Assembly (NCBI GenBank): GCA_021739635.1
Contig: JAIPBH010000001.1
Span: 231,209 to 295,208 of the forward strand
DNA from: Flavobacteriaceae bacterium
GTDB taxonomy: Bacteria; Bacteroidota; Bacteroidia; Flavobacteriales; Flavobacteriaceae
DNA length: 64,000 nt
Reading direction: 5' to 3'
Each line of letters opens with the position of its first letter. The stretch's first letter is position 1. Below are positions 44,271 to 52,075 of the stretch, one piece after another. The notes beneath the pieces are model-generated. The model saw only the letters and a program-made list of their open reading frames with translations, was not told the DNA's origin and did no database searches. The position numbers and the translations under genes were made by a program.

Positions 44271-45569
44271 TTGAAGAAATTAATAGCTTACATAAATAAA
44301 AATGTTTTAGTTAAAGTAGCATCTTTACAAACTGCCTCTTTATTAACTAAAATAATTGCAGGAATTTTAACTTCAAAGGCTATTGCAATTTTTATTGGAG
44401 CTGAAGGCTTAGCATTAATTGGAAACTTAAGAAATTTTGTAAGTTCAGTTCAAACAATTTCTATTCTTGGTTTTTACAATGGAGTAGTTAAATATGTTGC
44501 CGAGTTTAAAGATAATACTGTAAAGTTAAGCAAAGCTTTATCAACCGTTTTTTATGTTGGTTTTATAAGTACCTTTCTAATATCATTTTTGTGCTATTTT
44601 TATGCTGATAGTATCAATAATATAATATTTCCTACCTATAATAACTACCCTTATGTTGTAAAAATTTTCTCAATTGTATTGCCTTTTTATGCTTTGAATA
44701 TGTTTGCTTTTTCAATAATGAATGGGTTTTCAAACTATAAAATGCTCATTATTATAAATATTATTGGGCAAATTTTAGGACTTTCAGTAACCTTATTGTT
44801 AATCTATCAGAATAAAATAGAAGGAGCTTTAATATCTGTAGCTATTGCTGAAGCTTTAATATGTTTAATAACACTAGTTGGTATTATTAACCGCAGAAGT
44901 TTGGTTTCGCTTATTAAAGTAAAGCAAATAAGTTTTAAATTCTTAAAAAAAATGAGCTCTTACAGTGTTATGGCTTTATTTTCTGCAGTTATTTTACCAT
45001 TGGTTTTATTGGCAATACGTAATTATATCATTGACAACGTTGGATATAAAGATGCAGGTTTTTGGGAAGCTATGACTAGGATTTCCAAGTATTATTTAAT
45101 GCTTATTAGTTCGTTAATGGCATTATATATCTTGCCTAGGTTTAGTGAAATTGATGGTATTAAAGAGTTTAGAAAAGAAGTTTTTAGTTTTTATAAAACG
45201 GTAATGCCTATGTTTGGTTTGGGATTGATAATTATATATTTTATAAGACCATATATTGTTTCTGGAATTTTTTCAGATGAATTTCAACCTGTAGAAGATT
45301 TGTTTTTTTGGCAGTTGTTAGGTGATTTTGTTAAAGTATTATCTATTGTTATTGCTTACCAATTTTTAGCTAAAAAAATGTTTTGGCATTATGTGGTTAC
45401 AGAAGCATTTTTAGTAATAATGTTATATTTAACAAGTGTGTACCTAATTGATATTTATGGTGTAAAAGGTGCCGTAATTGGGCATTTTGTGAGTTATTTA
45501 ATGTATTATGCCATTATTTTGCTCATGTTTGGCAGCTCTCTTTTTGGGTTTGATACGGAAAAAACCTAA
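44271..45569 (+). CDS. Wzx-type polysaccharide flippase, copy 1
   Basis: 432-residue polytopic protein (about 12 helices) of the MATE/Wzx polysaccharide-transporter superfamily. Start TTG 44271; no upstream or nearby in-frame ATG suits the N-terminus. Characteristic segments are AIFIGAEGLALIGNLRNFVS, YNGVVKYVAEFK and the C-terminal FFWQLLGDFVKVLSIVIAYQFLAKK. These are matched position by position in the next gene, so the two are tandem paralogues. Wzx proteins flip undecaprenyl-linked O-antigen or capsule repeat units to the periplasm, where ligation or polymerisation takes place. The substrate here is unknown. Confidence 0.85.
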   Translation: MKKLIAYINKNVLVKVASLQTASLLTKIIAGILTSKAIAIFIGAEGLALIGNLRNFVSSVQTISILGFYNGVVKYVAEFKDNTVKLSKALSTVFYVGFISTFLISFLCYFYADSINNIIFPTYNNYPYVVKIFSIVLPFYALNMFAFSIMNGFSNYKMLIIINIIGQILGLSVTLLLIYQNKIEGALISVAIAEALICLITLVGIINRRSLVSLIKVKQISFKFLKKMSSYSVMALFSAVILPLVLLAIRNYIIDNVGYKDAGFWEAMTRISKYYLMLISSLMALYILPRFSEIDGIKEFRKEVFSFYKTVMPMFGLGLIIIYFIRPYIVSGIFSDEFQPVEDLFFWQLLGDFVKVLSIVIAYQFLAKKMFWHYVVTEAFLVIMLYLTSVYLIDIYGVKGAVIGHFVSYLMYYAIILLMFGSSLFGFDTEKT

Positions 45570-45597
45570 GGTAGTTTTATTTTATTAAATCAAAATA

Positions 45598-46893
45598 TTG
45601 AAAATAACAACCTTCATAAAGAATAACTTATTGTTTAAAGTTACTTCGGCAAATTCATTATTGGTTGTTTCAAGAATGATATTTTCTGTAATTACCCAAA
45701 AAATATTAGCTATATTAATTGGGGCAGAAGGTATTGCTCAAGTAGGTAATTTAAAAAATGTCTTTAGCTTTTTTGAGCAATTTTCAATCTTAGGAACATC
45801 TAATGGTTTAGTAAAATATATATCTGAATTTAGACATAATAAAAGTAAGTTGAACGATTTGTTTTCAACATGCATGTTATTTGCAAGTGTTGCTTCAATA
45901 CTCTCTTTTGTCATTTTATTTTTTTGGTCAAATTCGCTCAGTAATGTTGTTTTTGGTATAAATAATAACTTTGCTTACGTTTTTAAAATATTAGCATTTA
46001 TAATCCCATTTATGGGTATTAATTCTATACTAAATGCCTTGTTAAATGGCATTTCAGAATATAAAATTTATTCAAAAGTTACATTTATCACCATTATTGT
46101 AAGTACGCTTCTTATTGCTTTTTTTACAATAAAATATAGCTTAGAAGGAGCTATGCTTGCCATTGTTTTAACACCACTTATACAATTTATAACAGCGTTA
46201 ATTTTTTTATCGAAATCCTATAAACAATATATTGATTTTAGTAAACTTTCATTTAAGCTTAGTTTTAAAAATGAGCTATTATCTTACAGCGTTATGAGTG
46301 TTGTGGTTATTTTATTTATAAATGTAATCGATTTAGCTGTGCGTTATTTAATAGAGCAAAACACAAATGTGCAAGAAGCAGGATATTGGACTGCATTAAC
46401 ATCTATTTCAAAAACATATATGCAGTTTACCGCAGCTATTTTTCCGCTTTATATATTACCAAAGTATGCAAAAATTTCATCAACTTATGAATTTAGAAAC
46501 GAAGTAATATCTATTTATAAATTTTTATTACCACTTATTACGGTAGGGTTGTTTTTAATTTATTTATTTAGAAGTTTGGTAGTACAAATCCTTTTTACAA
46601 GCGAATTTTTAGAAATGACTAACTTATTTAAATGGCAATTATTAGGCGATTTAGTTAAGTTTATTGCCTTAGTTATTTCGTATCAATTTTTAGCAAAGCG
46701 TCAAATAGGGTATTTTGTGTTTACAGAATTGCTTTCGGTAGTATTGTTTTACGGGTTTTCAGTCTATTTTATTAAACTTTATGGTACAGAAGGTGTTGTT
46801 ATGGCTCATTTTTTTAGGTATGTTGTTTATTTTTTTGTGGTACTTTATATTTTAAGATTTAATTTTATAGGACAAGATAAACCAATTAAGTAG
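45598..46893 (+). CDS. Wzx-type polysaccharide flippase, copy 2 (tandem paralogue)
   Basis: 431-residue flippase with the same topology and segments as the preceding gene (AILIGAEGIAQVGNLKNVFS, SNGLVKYISEF, KWQLLGDLVKFIALVISYQFLAKR). It also starts at TTG, 28 bp after the previous stop. The two copies diverge along their whole length, so the duplication is not recent. They may flip two different lipid-linked units or act as a heteromer. The next gene begins 9 bp downstream. Confidence 0.85.
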   Translation: MKITTFIKNNLLFKVTSANSLLVVSRMIFSVITQKILAILIGAEGIAQVGNLKNVFSFFEQFSILGTSNGLVKYISEFRHNKSKLNDLFSTCMLFASVASILSFVILFFWSNSLSNVVFGINNNFAYVFKILAFIIPFMGINSILNALLNGISEYKIYSKVTFITIIVSTLLIAFFTIKYSLEGAMLAIVLTPLIQFITALIFLSKSYKQYIDFSKLSFKLSFKNELLSYSVMSVVVILFINVIDLAVRYLIEQNTNVQEAGYWTALTSISKTYMQFTAAIFPLYILPKYAKISSTYEFRNEVISIYKFLLPLITVGLFLIYLFRSLVVQILFTSEFLEMTNLFKWQLLGDLVKFIALVISYQFLAKRQIGYFVFTELLSVVLFYGFSVYFIKLYGTEGVVMAHFFRYVVYFFVVLYILRFNFIGQDKPIK

Positions 46894-46902
46894 CATGTTA
46901 AA

Positions 46903-47739
46903 ATGAAAAACCAATCACCATATAAAAGCCTTAAAGTTGAAGTTTTAATTTCAGCAATGCATAAAATGTCGTTGGCTTTTGTGGAGAACATGTTTCCTTT
47001 TCATGAGTTAATAAACTTAAATATTTTAATCATTAACCAAACTGATAAAGGCAAAGAATTACAATCTACATTTCCTAATATAAGAGTTGTTAATTCTTAT
47101 GGAAAAGGACTTTCAAAAAGTAGAAATTTAGCACTTCAAAACGCCATTGGCGACATTTGTTTGATAGCTGATGATGACGTTGAGTATTTGCCAGATTTTG
47201 AAGAAACAGTTATTAATACATTCATTAAATTTCCTGAAGCATCTATTGTTAGGTTTAAAATAGAAACCTTTTCAGGAGAAGCTTACAAACGATACCCAAT
47301 TTCATCAAAAAAACTTAATAAAAAAAAGGAAATTGAAAACACATCATCAATTGAAATAGCTTTTAAACGTGAAGCCATTTGCAATAAAGTACAGTTTAAT
47401 ACTAATTTTGGTTTAGGTAGTTACTTTACTTGTGGTGAAGAATATTTGTTTTTAAAAGAAACTTTAAAGCAGCACAAAAAAGTTTATTTTGAAAATACTG
47501 CTATCGTAAAACATTCCGTCAAAAGATCTACTAGTAATTTGGGTAGCGACCAATTTGTAAAAGCTCAAGCAGCACTTTATTACCACGATTATAAACTTTT
47601 GAGTTATTTGTATTTGTTTAAGTTTGTGTTTTTTCTTTTAAGAAAAAGAATTATATCAATAAAATATTTTATTTCTAAGTTTATGGTAGGTGTATTGGCT
47701 ATTAAGTTTTATAAAACGTTAAAAGATGAAAAGTATTAA
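46903..47739 (+). CDS. GT-A-fold (GT2-like) glycosyltransferase
   Basis: 278-residue putative glycosyltransferase. The sequence lacks an obvious N-terminal SVIIP opening but has KVEVLISAMHKMS, the SRNLALQNAIGD nucleotide-site segment, and LIADDDVEYLPDF, where DDD supplies the metal/sugar-nucleotide site. A C-terminal hydrophobic stretch (YLYLFKFVFFLLRKR) suggests membrane association. It overlaps the following transferase gene by 14 bp, so the two are translationally coupled. Donor and acceptor are unknown, but context says surface polysaccharide. Confidence 0.78.
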   Translation: MKNQSPYKSLKVEVLISAMHKMSLAFVENMFPFHELINLNILIINQTDKGKELQSTFPNIRVVNSYGKGLSKSRNLALQNAIGDICLIADDDVEYLPDFEETVINTFIKFPEASIVRFKIETFSGEAYKRYPISSKKLNKKKEIENTSSIEIAFKREAICNKVQFNTNFGLGSYFTCGEEYLFLKETLKQHKKVYFENTAIVKHSVKRSTSNLGSDQFVKAQAALYYHDYKLLSYLYLFKFVFFLLRKRIISIKYFISKFMVGVLAIKFYKTLKDEKY

Positions 47740-49333
47740 ATATATACACTCAATATTATATCTTTTTTTGTTGCCAATATTTTTTGCTTTTTGTTTTGAA
47801 TTTGTTTTTAAAAGTATAACGCTACCTAGATTATTTAATTTAATAGAAAACCTATTATTTGCAACACTAATTATTTTATTTAGTTTTTTAATTACTAACT
47901 TAAAGTATAAAAAACTTTTCTTTTTATTAAGTATCCTACTTTTCAATCTCTGTCTGCTATTTGAAACGCTGTATTATTATTTGTTTGATAATTATCTAAC
48001 AGCTTCTGCCATATTTGTAGTAATAGAATCTAATTCTAATGAAATAAAAGACTTTTTATCAATACATGTAGATCAGGCTATAATAGTTTTAATATTAATG
48101 TTTTTAATAAATATCATATATGTACTAACTAAAGGGAAAAAACATTTAGAAGTTTTTTTTGAATTTAAATTGAATAAATTTTTAGTAATTACATTTTTAC
48201 TGATAGTATATTTTGTGCTAAAACTAACAGTAATAATTGTGTATAATGTGCCTTACATATTAATAAAAGCACCCGTTTCATATTATCAAGAAATGAAAAA
48301 ATTTGAGAAGTACGGTAAGGAAAATAAATTAGGTTCTTTTACTAATGTGCAGCATGAGGAAAATGGTAAAGAATTATATGTTATCGTTCTTGGTGAGTCT
48401 ACCAATAAAAAGCACTTCAATTTATATAATAATTATTATAGAGAAACAACACCGCAATTAAACAGTATTAAAAATGATTTATTTGTTTTTAGCAATGTAA
48501 TTAGTGCTCATTCTTATACCATTGGAGCGTTATCTAAAGCATTAACATTGGGTAATTATGAAAATCCTGATGATATATATAAAGGTTCAATTATCCAGTT
48601 ATTAAATCAAGCTAATTTTAACACCTATTGGGTATCTAATCAACGACCTGTGGGCATGATGGATACTCACATAACAAAAATAGGGTTAGGAGCCAGTAAA
48701 TCATTCTTTTTAAATACAAAGCATACAAGCGAAAATACTGTTTTAGATGTTGAATTAATTAAAACAATGCGCAATATTTTGATGGAAAAGAGCAATAAAA
48801 AAATAATTTTCTTGCACATGTTAGGTACCCATTTAAGTTATAATAATAGGTTTCCTGAATCAGAAACCTATTTTAAAGATGTTCCAAAAACAAAATTTAA
48901 AACAAAAAAGGCATATCAAACAATTAATGATTATGATAATGCTATACGATATAATGATAAGTTGTTAAAGCAAATTATAGACCTTGTTAAAGCTGAAAAT
49001 GAAACGAGTTTCGTACTTTATTTTTCAGACCATGGTCAAGAAGTATATGATGATATTAATTTTTCTGGGCATACCATTGATGAAAAAATAACAAAAAACA
49101 TGTATGAAATACCAATGTTTTTATGGGTTTCAGATGCGTATAAATCAAAAAACACCTTAAAGTTTGATGTAAATAAGAAATATATGACCGATGATATATT
49201 TCATTCAATAGCAGATATAAGTAATGTAAGTTCAAATCAATTGGATTCTACCCGTAGTATATTCAATAAAAGCTTTAAAGAACGAAAACGCATAATTAAA
49301 GACACTATTGATTTTGATGGTTATTTTAAATAG
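47726..49333 (+). CDS. EptA-like sulfatase-fold membrane transferase (phosphoethanolamine-transferase family)
   Basis: 535-residue inner-membrane protein. The first about 190 residues contain five transmembrane helices, and the periplasmic C-terminal domain has the alkaline phosphatase/sulfatase fold. Motifs: VIVLGESTNKKHFNLYNNYYR (metal-binding Glu and family ESTxRxHxxLY pattern), VISAHSYTIGALSKAL where the nucleophilic Thr is expected, FLHMLGTH and LYFSDHGQEVYDD. These resemble lipid A or polysaccharide phosphoethanolamine transferases, which add a charged phosphoethanolamine group. It starts inside the previous gene (14-bp overlap). The decorated molecule is probably the glycan made by this cluster. 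Confidence 0.82.
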   Translation: MKSIKYIHSILYLFLLPIFFAFCFEFVFKSITLPRLFNLIENLLFATLIILFSFLITNLKYKKLFFLLSILLFNLCLLFETLYYYLFDNYLTASAIFVVIESNSNEIKDFLSIHVDQAIIVLILMFLINIIYVLTKGKKHLEVFFEFKLNKFLVITFLLIVYFVLKLTVIIVYNVPYILIKAPVSYYQEMKKFEKYGKENKLGSFTNVQHEENGKELYVIVLGESTNKKHFNLYNNYYRETTPQLNSIKNDLFVFSNVISAHSYTIGALSKALTLGNYENPDDIYKGSIIQLLNQANFNTYWVSNQRPVGMMDTHITKIGLGASKSFFLNTKHTSENTVLDVELIKTMRNILMEKSNKKIIFLHMLGTHLSYNNRFPESETYFKDVPKTKFKTKKAYQTINDYDNAIRYNDKLLKQIIDLVKAENETSFVLYFSDHGQEVYDDINFSGHTIDEKITKNMYEIPMFLWVSDAYKSKNTLKFDVNKKYMTDDIFHSIADISNVSSNQLDSTRSIFNKSFKERKRIIKDTIDFDGYFK

Positions 49334-49424
49334 ATTACCAAAATTAAAAATTTCTAATGCTTTTTTTTAAAATTATAAAAAACAATAATTTAGATAGGAT
49401 AAATCATTATAACTTCTAAGTTAT

Positions 49425-50363
49425 CTAAGAATAAGCAGTGAAAAATATATTATTTTTTATTAAAAATTGTTGCAATTTTCTAATTGGAACAATTAAATGT
49501 TTTGGTAGATATAAAAGAAGCTTCTGTTTGTAATTTAAATTAGAAAAATCAATTTCTTTTTTTAGTTTTTTATAAATTTCTGATTGATTGTGTATTTTGC
49601 TTCTCAACGCAACCGAATATCTATTAATATCCATAAACAATTTTAGTGAAGCATTATCTTTTTCTTCTTTTTTAAATTTGTTTACAAGCTCATATCTAAG
49701 TTTGTTGTTTTCATTTTTGGATAAACTTTTATCAATAAACTTGTTGTATGAAGCTGTAATATTTGGGTTGAAGCAAACAGAATATTGTAAAGCGAAACGA
49801 ATCCATAAATCGGTGTCTTGACCATTTATAAAATTAGTGTCAAACCCTCCAATACTCATAAATTTTTCTTTAGAAAATGCGGTAGCAGAAGTCCAAGCAA
49901 CTGAATCTATAATGCTTGCGGAAAAAAAATCATTTACTAGTAAACACGAATTGTTATAGTTAAAATTAAAAACAGTTTTTCGTTTAATGTTTTTTTTGTA
50001 ATAAATGTTATAGTTGTTACAATATAAACCTGCATCAGGAAAGCAGTTTATTAGTTTTTTAAATTCTGATAAATGATTTTCATACCAAAAATCATCAGCA
50101 TCAAAAAGGGCTATATATTGACCACTGGCTTTTTCAATCCCATAATTTCTAGCATAAGATACACCATGATTTTTAATAGTATAAATCTTAATTTTAGTAT
50201 TTTCAAAAGATTTTAATATGATTTGACTGTTATCTGTAGATCCATCATTAACAACTATAATTTCAAAATCTAAAAAAGTTTGATTTAAAACACTTTCTAT
50301 GGTTGCTTGAATATATTTTTCTTTGTTATATAATGGAATAACTACTGAAAAAAATGGTGCCAT
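49425..50363 (-). CDS. GT2 glycosyltransferase (minus strand)
   Basis: 312-residue family 2 glycosyltransferase. It opens MAPFFSVVIPLYNKEKYI, followed by FEIIVVNDGSTDNS and ALFDADDFWYENH, the DxD metal site. ATG 50363 is preferred over the TTG at 50411 because a perfect -7 box lies across 50416-50409, so a TTG start there would not be transcribed. It is convergent with the EptA-like gene and divergent from the next glycosyltransferase. Likely role: sugar addition to a surface glycan or a glycoprotein. Confidence 0.85.
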   Translation of the reverse strand: MAPFFSVVIPLYNKEKYIQATIESVLNQTFLDFEIIVVNDGSTDNSQIILKSFENTKIKIYTIKNHGVSYARNYGIEKASGQYIALFDADDFWYENHLSEFKKLINCFPDAGLYCNNYNIYYKKNIKRKTVFNFNYNNSCLLVNDFFSASIIDSVAWTSATAFSKEKFMSIGGFDTNFINGQDTDLWIRFALQYSVCFNPNITASYNKFIDKSLSKNENNKLRYELVNKFKKEEKDNASLKLFMDINRYSVALRSKIHNQSEIYKKLKKEIDFSNLNYKQKLLLYLPKHLIVPIRKLQQFLIKNNIFFTAYS

Positions 50364-50408
50364 TGAATGATTTTGTAAATTTGAATCTTCTACCAAGATC
50401 TTTGTAAC

Positions 50409-50416
50409 CAAATGTA
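50409..50416 (-). promoter_or_regulatory. -7 box for the minus-strand GT2 gene
   Basis: TACATTTG on the minus strand, an exact TAnnTTTG match, with TTTA at 19 bp spacing as a weak -33. It places the transcript start near 50402 and decides the start codon at 50363. Confidence 0.55.
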
Positions 50417-50448
50417 TGAAGAAATGTGTTTAAATTAAATTTATTTGT

Positions 50449-51186
50449 TTGAAATTATCTATAATTATACCGTGTTTAAATCAAACACCTCAACTTATTC
50501 AATGCTTGAAGTCTATTTCAAATCAGACTTTTAATTCATATGAAATAATTGTTGTTGATGGTGCTTCTAAAGATAATCCTGCGAGCTTTTTAAAATCAAT
50601 ATCAAATAACATAAAATTTATTTCAGAACCAGATTTAGGAATTTTTGATGCCATGAATAAAGGGATTTCTCTAGCTAAAGGTGATTGGTTATACTTTATG
50701 GGCGTAGATGATTATTTTTATGATAGCGATGTTTTAAAATCTCTCACACCACTTTTTGATTCAGAATCAGTTAAATTAATAATTGGACAAATTGTTTATA
50801 GATATAAAGATCAAGATTCAATTTTTATTAAACAAAATAAAGGTTTAATAAAACCAATATGGTCTAAAAAAATCTGGATTAGAAATACGTTACCACATCA
50901 AGGCATGTTTTATCACAATTCTATCTTTAAAGAAAAACGTTATGATATTAACTATAGAGTTTTGGGCGATTATGCGTTTAATCTAAATCTTTGGAAAAGT
51001 CAAGTCCCTATTTTAATTTCAAATAACATTATCGCCACTTGTGGAACTCAAGGGTTCTCTAAAAAATATAATTTAGCGTTGTATAAAGAAGAAATTTTAT
51101 TGAAAACAAAGGCATCTTCCGTTGCTTTAATGCCGGTTTTTACTTTTATAGCTCTAGTGAAATTTGGTTTAAAAAAAATATTTTAA
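50449..51186 (+). CDS. GT2 glycosyltransferase (WcaE-like)
   Basis: 245-residue family 2 glycosyltransferase starting with TTG 50449, which gives MKLSIIIPCLNQTPQL, the expected N-terminus. Motifs: YEIIVVDGASKDNP, FISEPDLGIFDAMNKGISLA (a hallmark of the WcaE/colanic-acid-type branch), and YFMGVDDYFYDSDVL as the metal site. It is divergently arranged with the previous GT2 gene and overlaps the convergent ftsE by 4 bp. Donor and acceptor are unknown. Confidence 0.85.
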   Translation: MKLSIIIPCLNQTPQLIQCLKSISNQTFNSYEIIVVDGASKDNPASFLKSISNNIKFISEPDLGIFDAMNKGISLAKGDWLYFMGVDDYFYDSDVLKSLTPLFDSESVKLIIGQIVYRYKDQDSIFIKQNKGLIKPIWSKKIWIRNTLPHQGMFYHNSIFKEKRYDINYRVLGDYAFNLNLWKSQVPILISNNIIATCGTQGFSKKYNLALYKEEILLKTKASSVALMPVFTFIALVKFGLKKIF

Positions 51187-51866
51187 ACCCTTCGTTGCAC
51201 CACTTCAAAAACCTGATTCTCATCACACTTTAAAGTCTTACTTGGGTATTTTAAAAGCAAAGCATAATCGTGTGTAGCCATTAAAATGGTGTTGCCATTT
51301 TTATTAATATCCTGCAGAACTTCCATAACCTCAATACTTGTTTGTGGATCTAAATTTCCGGTAGGCTCATCGGCCAAAATAAGTTCTGGATTGTTAAGTA
51401 AAGCTCTGGCAATAGCAACACGTTGCTGTTCTCCTCCAGACAGTTCATGCGGATATTTAAATCCTTTTGTTTTCATGCCTACTTTGTTTAAAACTTCCTC
51501 AACTCTTGTATTCATCTCAGTTTTATCTTTCCAACCTGTAGCTTTTAAAACAAACAATAAATTATCATTTATGGTTCTATCTGTGAGAAGTTTAAAATCT
51601 TGAAAAACAATACCTAATTTTCGTCTTAAAAACGGAATGTCTTTATCCTTTAAGTCTTTTAAATTATGTCCTACAATGTGTCCTTCACCTTCAGTTAAAA
51701 TTAAATCTCCGTAAAGTATTTTCATAAAACTACTCTTTCCTGAGCCCGTTTTTCCAATTAAATAAACAAATTCACCTTTATTTATTTCAACGTTTACATT
51801 AGAAAGGACAAGATTATCGCCTTGAGAAATTGATGCGTCTTTTAGTTGTAAAATAGGATTGGACAT
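51183..51866 (-). CDS. ftsE: Cell-division ABC-transporter ATPase FtsE
   Basis: 227-residue ABC ATPase. Walker A GKTGSGKSS, signature LSGGEQQRVAIARAL, Walker B ELILADEPTGNLD and the H-loop ATHDYALL are all intact. The phrase GIVFQDFKLLTDRTINDNLLFVL is typical of FtsE rather than LolD or MacB. FtsE works with FtsX to control peptidoglycan hydrolases during division. No ftsX lies next to it in this window, as is common in Bacteroidetes. Its promoter (TTG, 19 bp, TACCTTTA) is at 51892-51921. Confidence 0.88.
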   Translation of the reverse strand: MSNPILQLKDASISQGDNLVLSNVNVEINKGEFVYLIGKTGSGKSSFMKILYGDLILTEGEGHIVGHNLKDLKDKDIPFLRRKLGIVFQDFKLLTDRTINDNLLFVLKATGWKDKTEMNTRVEEVLNKVGMKTKGFKYPHELSGGEQQRVAIARALLNNPELILADEPTGNLDPQTSIEVMEVLQDINKNGNTILMATHDYALLLKYPSKTLKCDENQVFEVVQRRV

Positions 51867-51891
51867 AAAATCAAAAAATATTTAAGAACTG

Positions 51892-51921
51892 TAAAGGTAT
51901 TACTAAAATATCAAAAGTCAA
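51892..51921 (-). promoter_or_regulatory. ftsE promoter (-33 TTG, 19-bp spacer, -7 TACCTTTA)
   Basis: On the minus strand TTG (51921-51919) is followed after exactly 19 bp by TACCTTTA (51899-51892), which matches TAnnTTTG at all positions but the last. It is the only promoter in the window with correct elements and spacing at both sites. Confidence 0.65.
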
Positions 51922-52041
51922 TGGTTATAATAAAGGAGTAAAAATTAGCCTATAAAGAAGTCAAATTTACTTAAAATTTAATTTTAATAACTCGGTTTAT
52001 AATTATAGCACGATTGTTGCGTTATAAGATTTAGATTAAAT

Positions 52042-52049
52042 TATCTTTG
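52042..52049 (+). promoter_or_regulatory. -7 box for the TPR/outer-membrane-barrel pair
   Basis: TATCTTTG, an exact TAnnTTTG match, 26 bp upstream of the TPR gene. A TTG lies 22 bp upstream of it, near the expected -33 position. Confidence 0.6.
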
Positions 52050-52075
52050 ATTTTTAAATTAAACCTTATTTTTTA

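Noticed and set aside
49390-49428. Inverted repeat TTAGATA/TATCTAA between convergent genes
   Set aside because: Only 7 bp with a 25-nt loop, no T-run and overlapping the GT2 stop codon; not convincing as a terminator.
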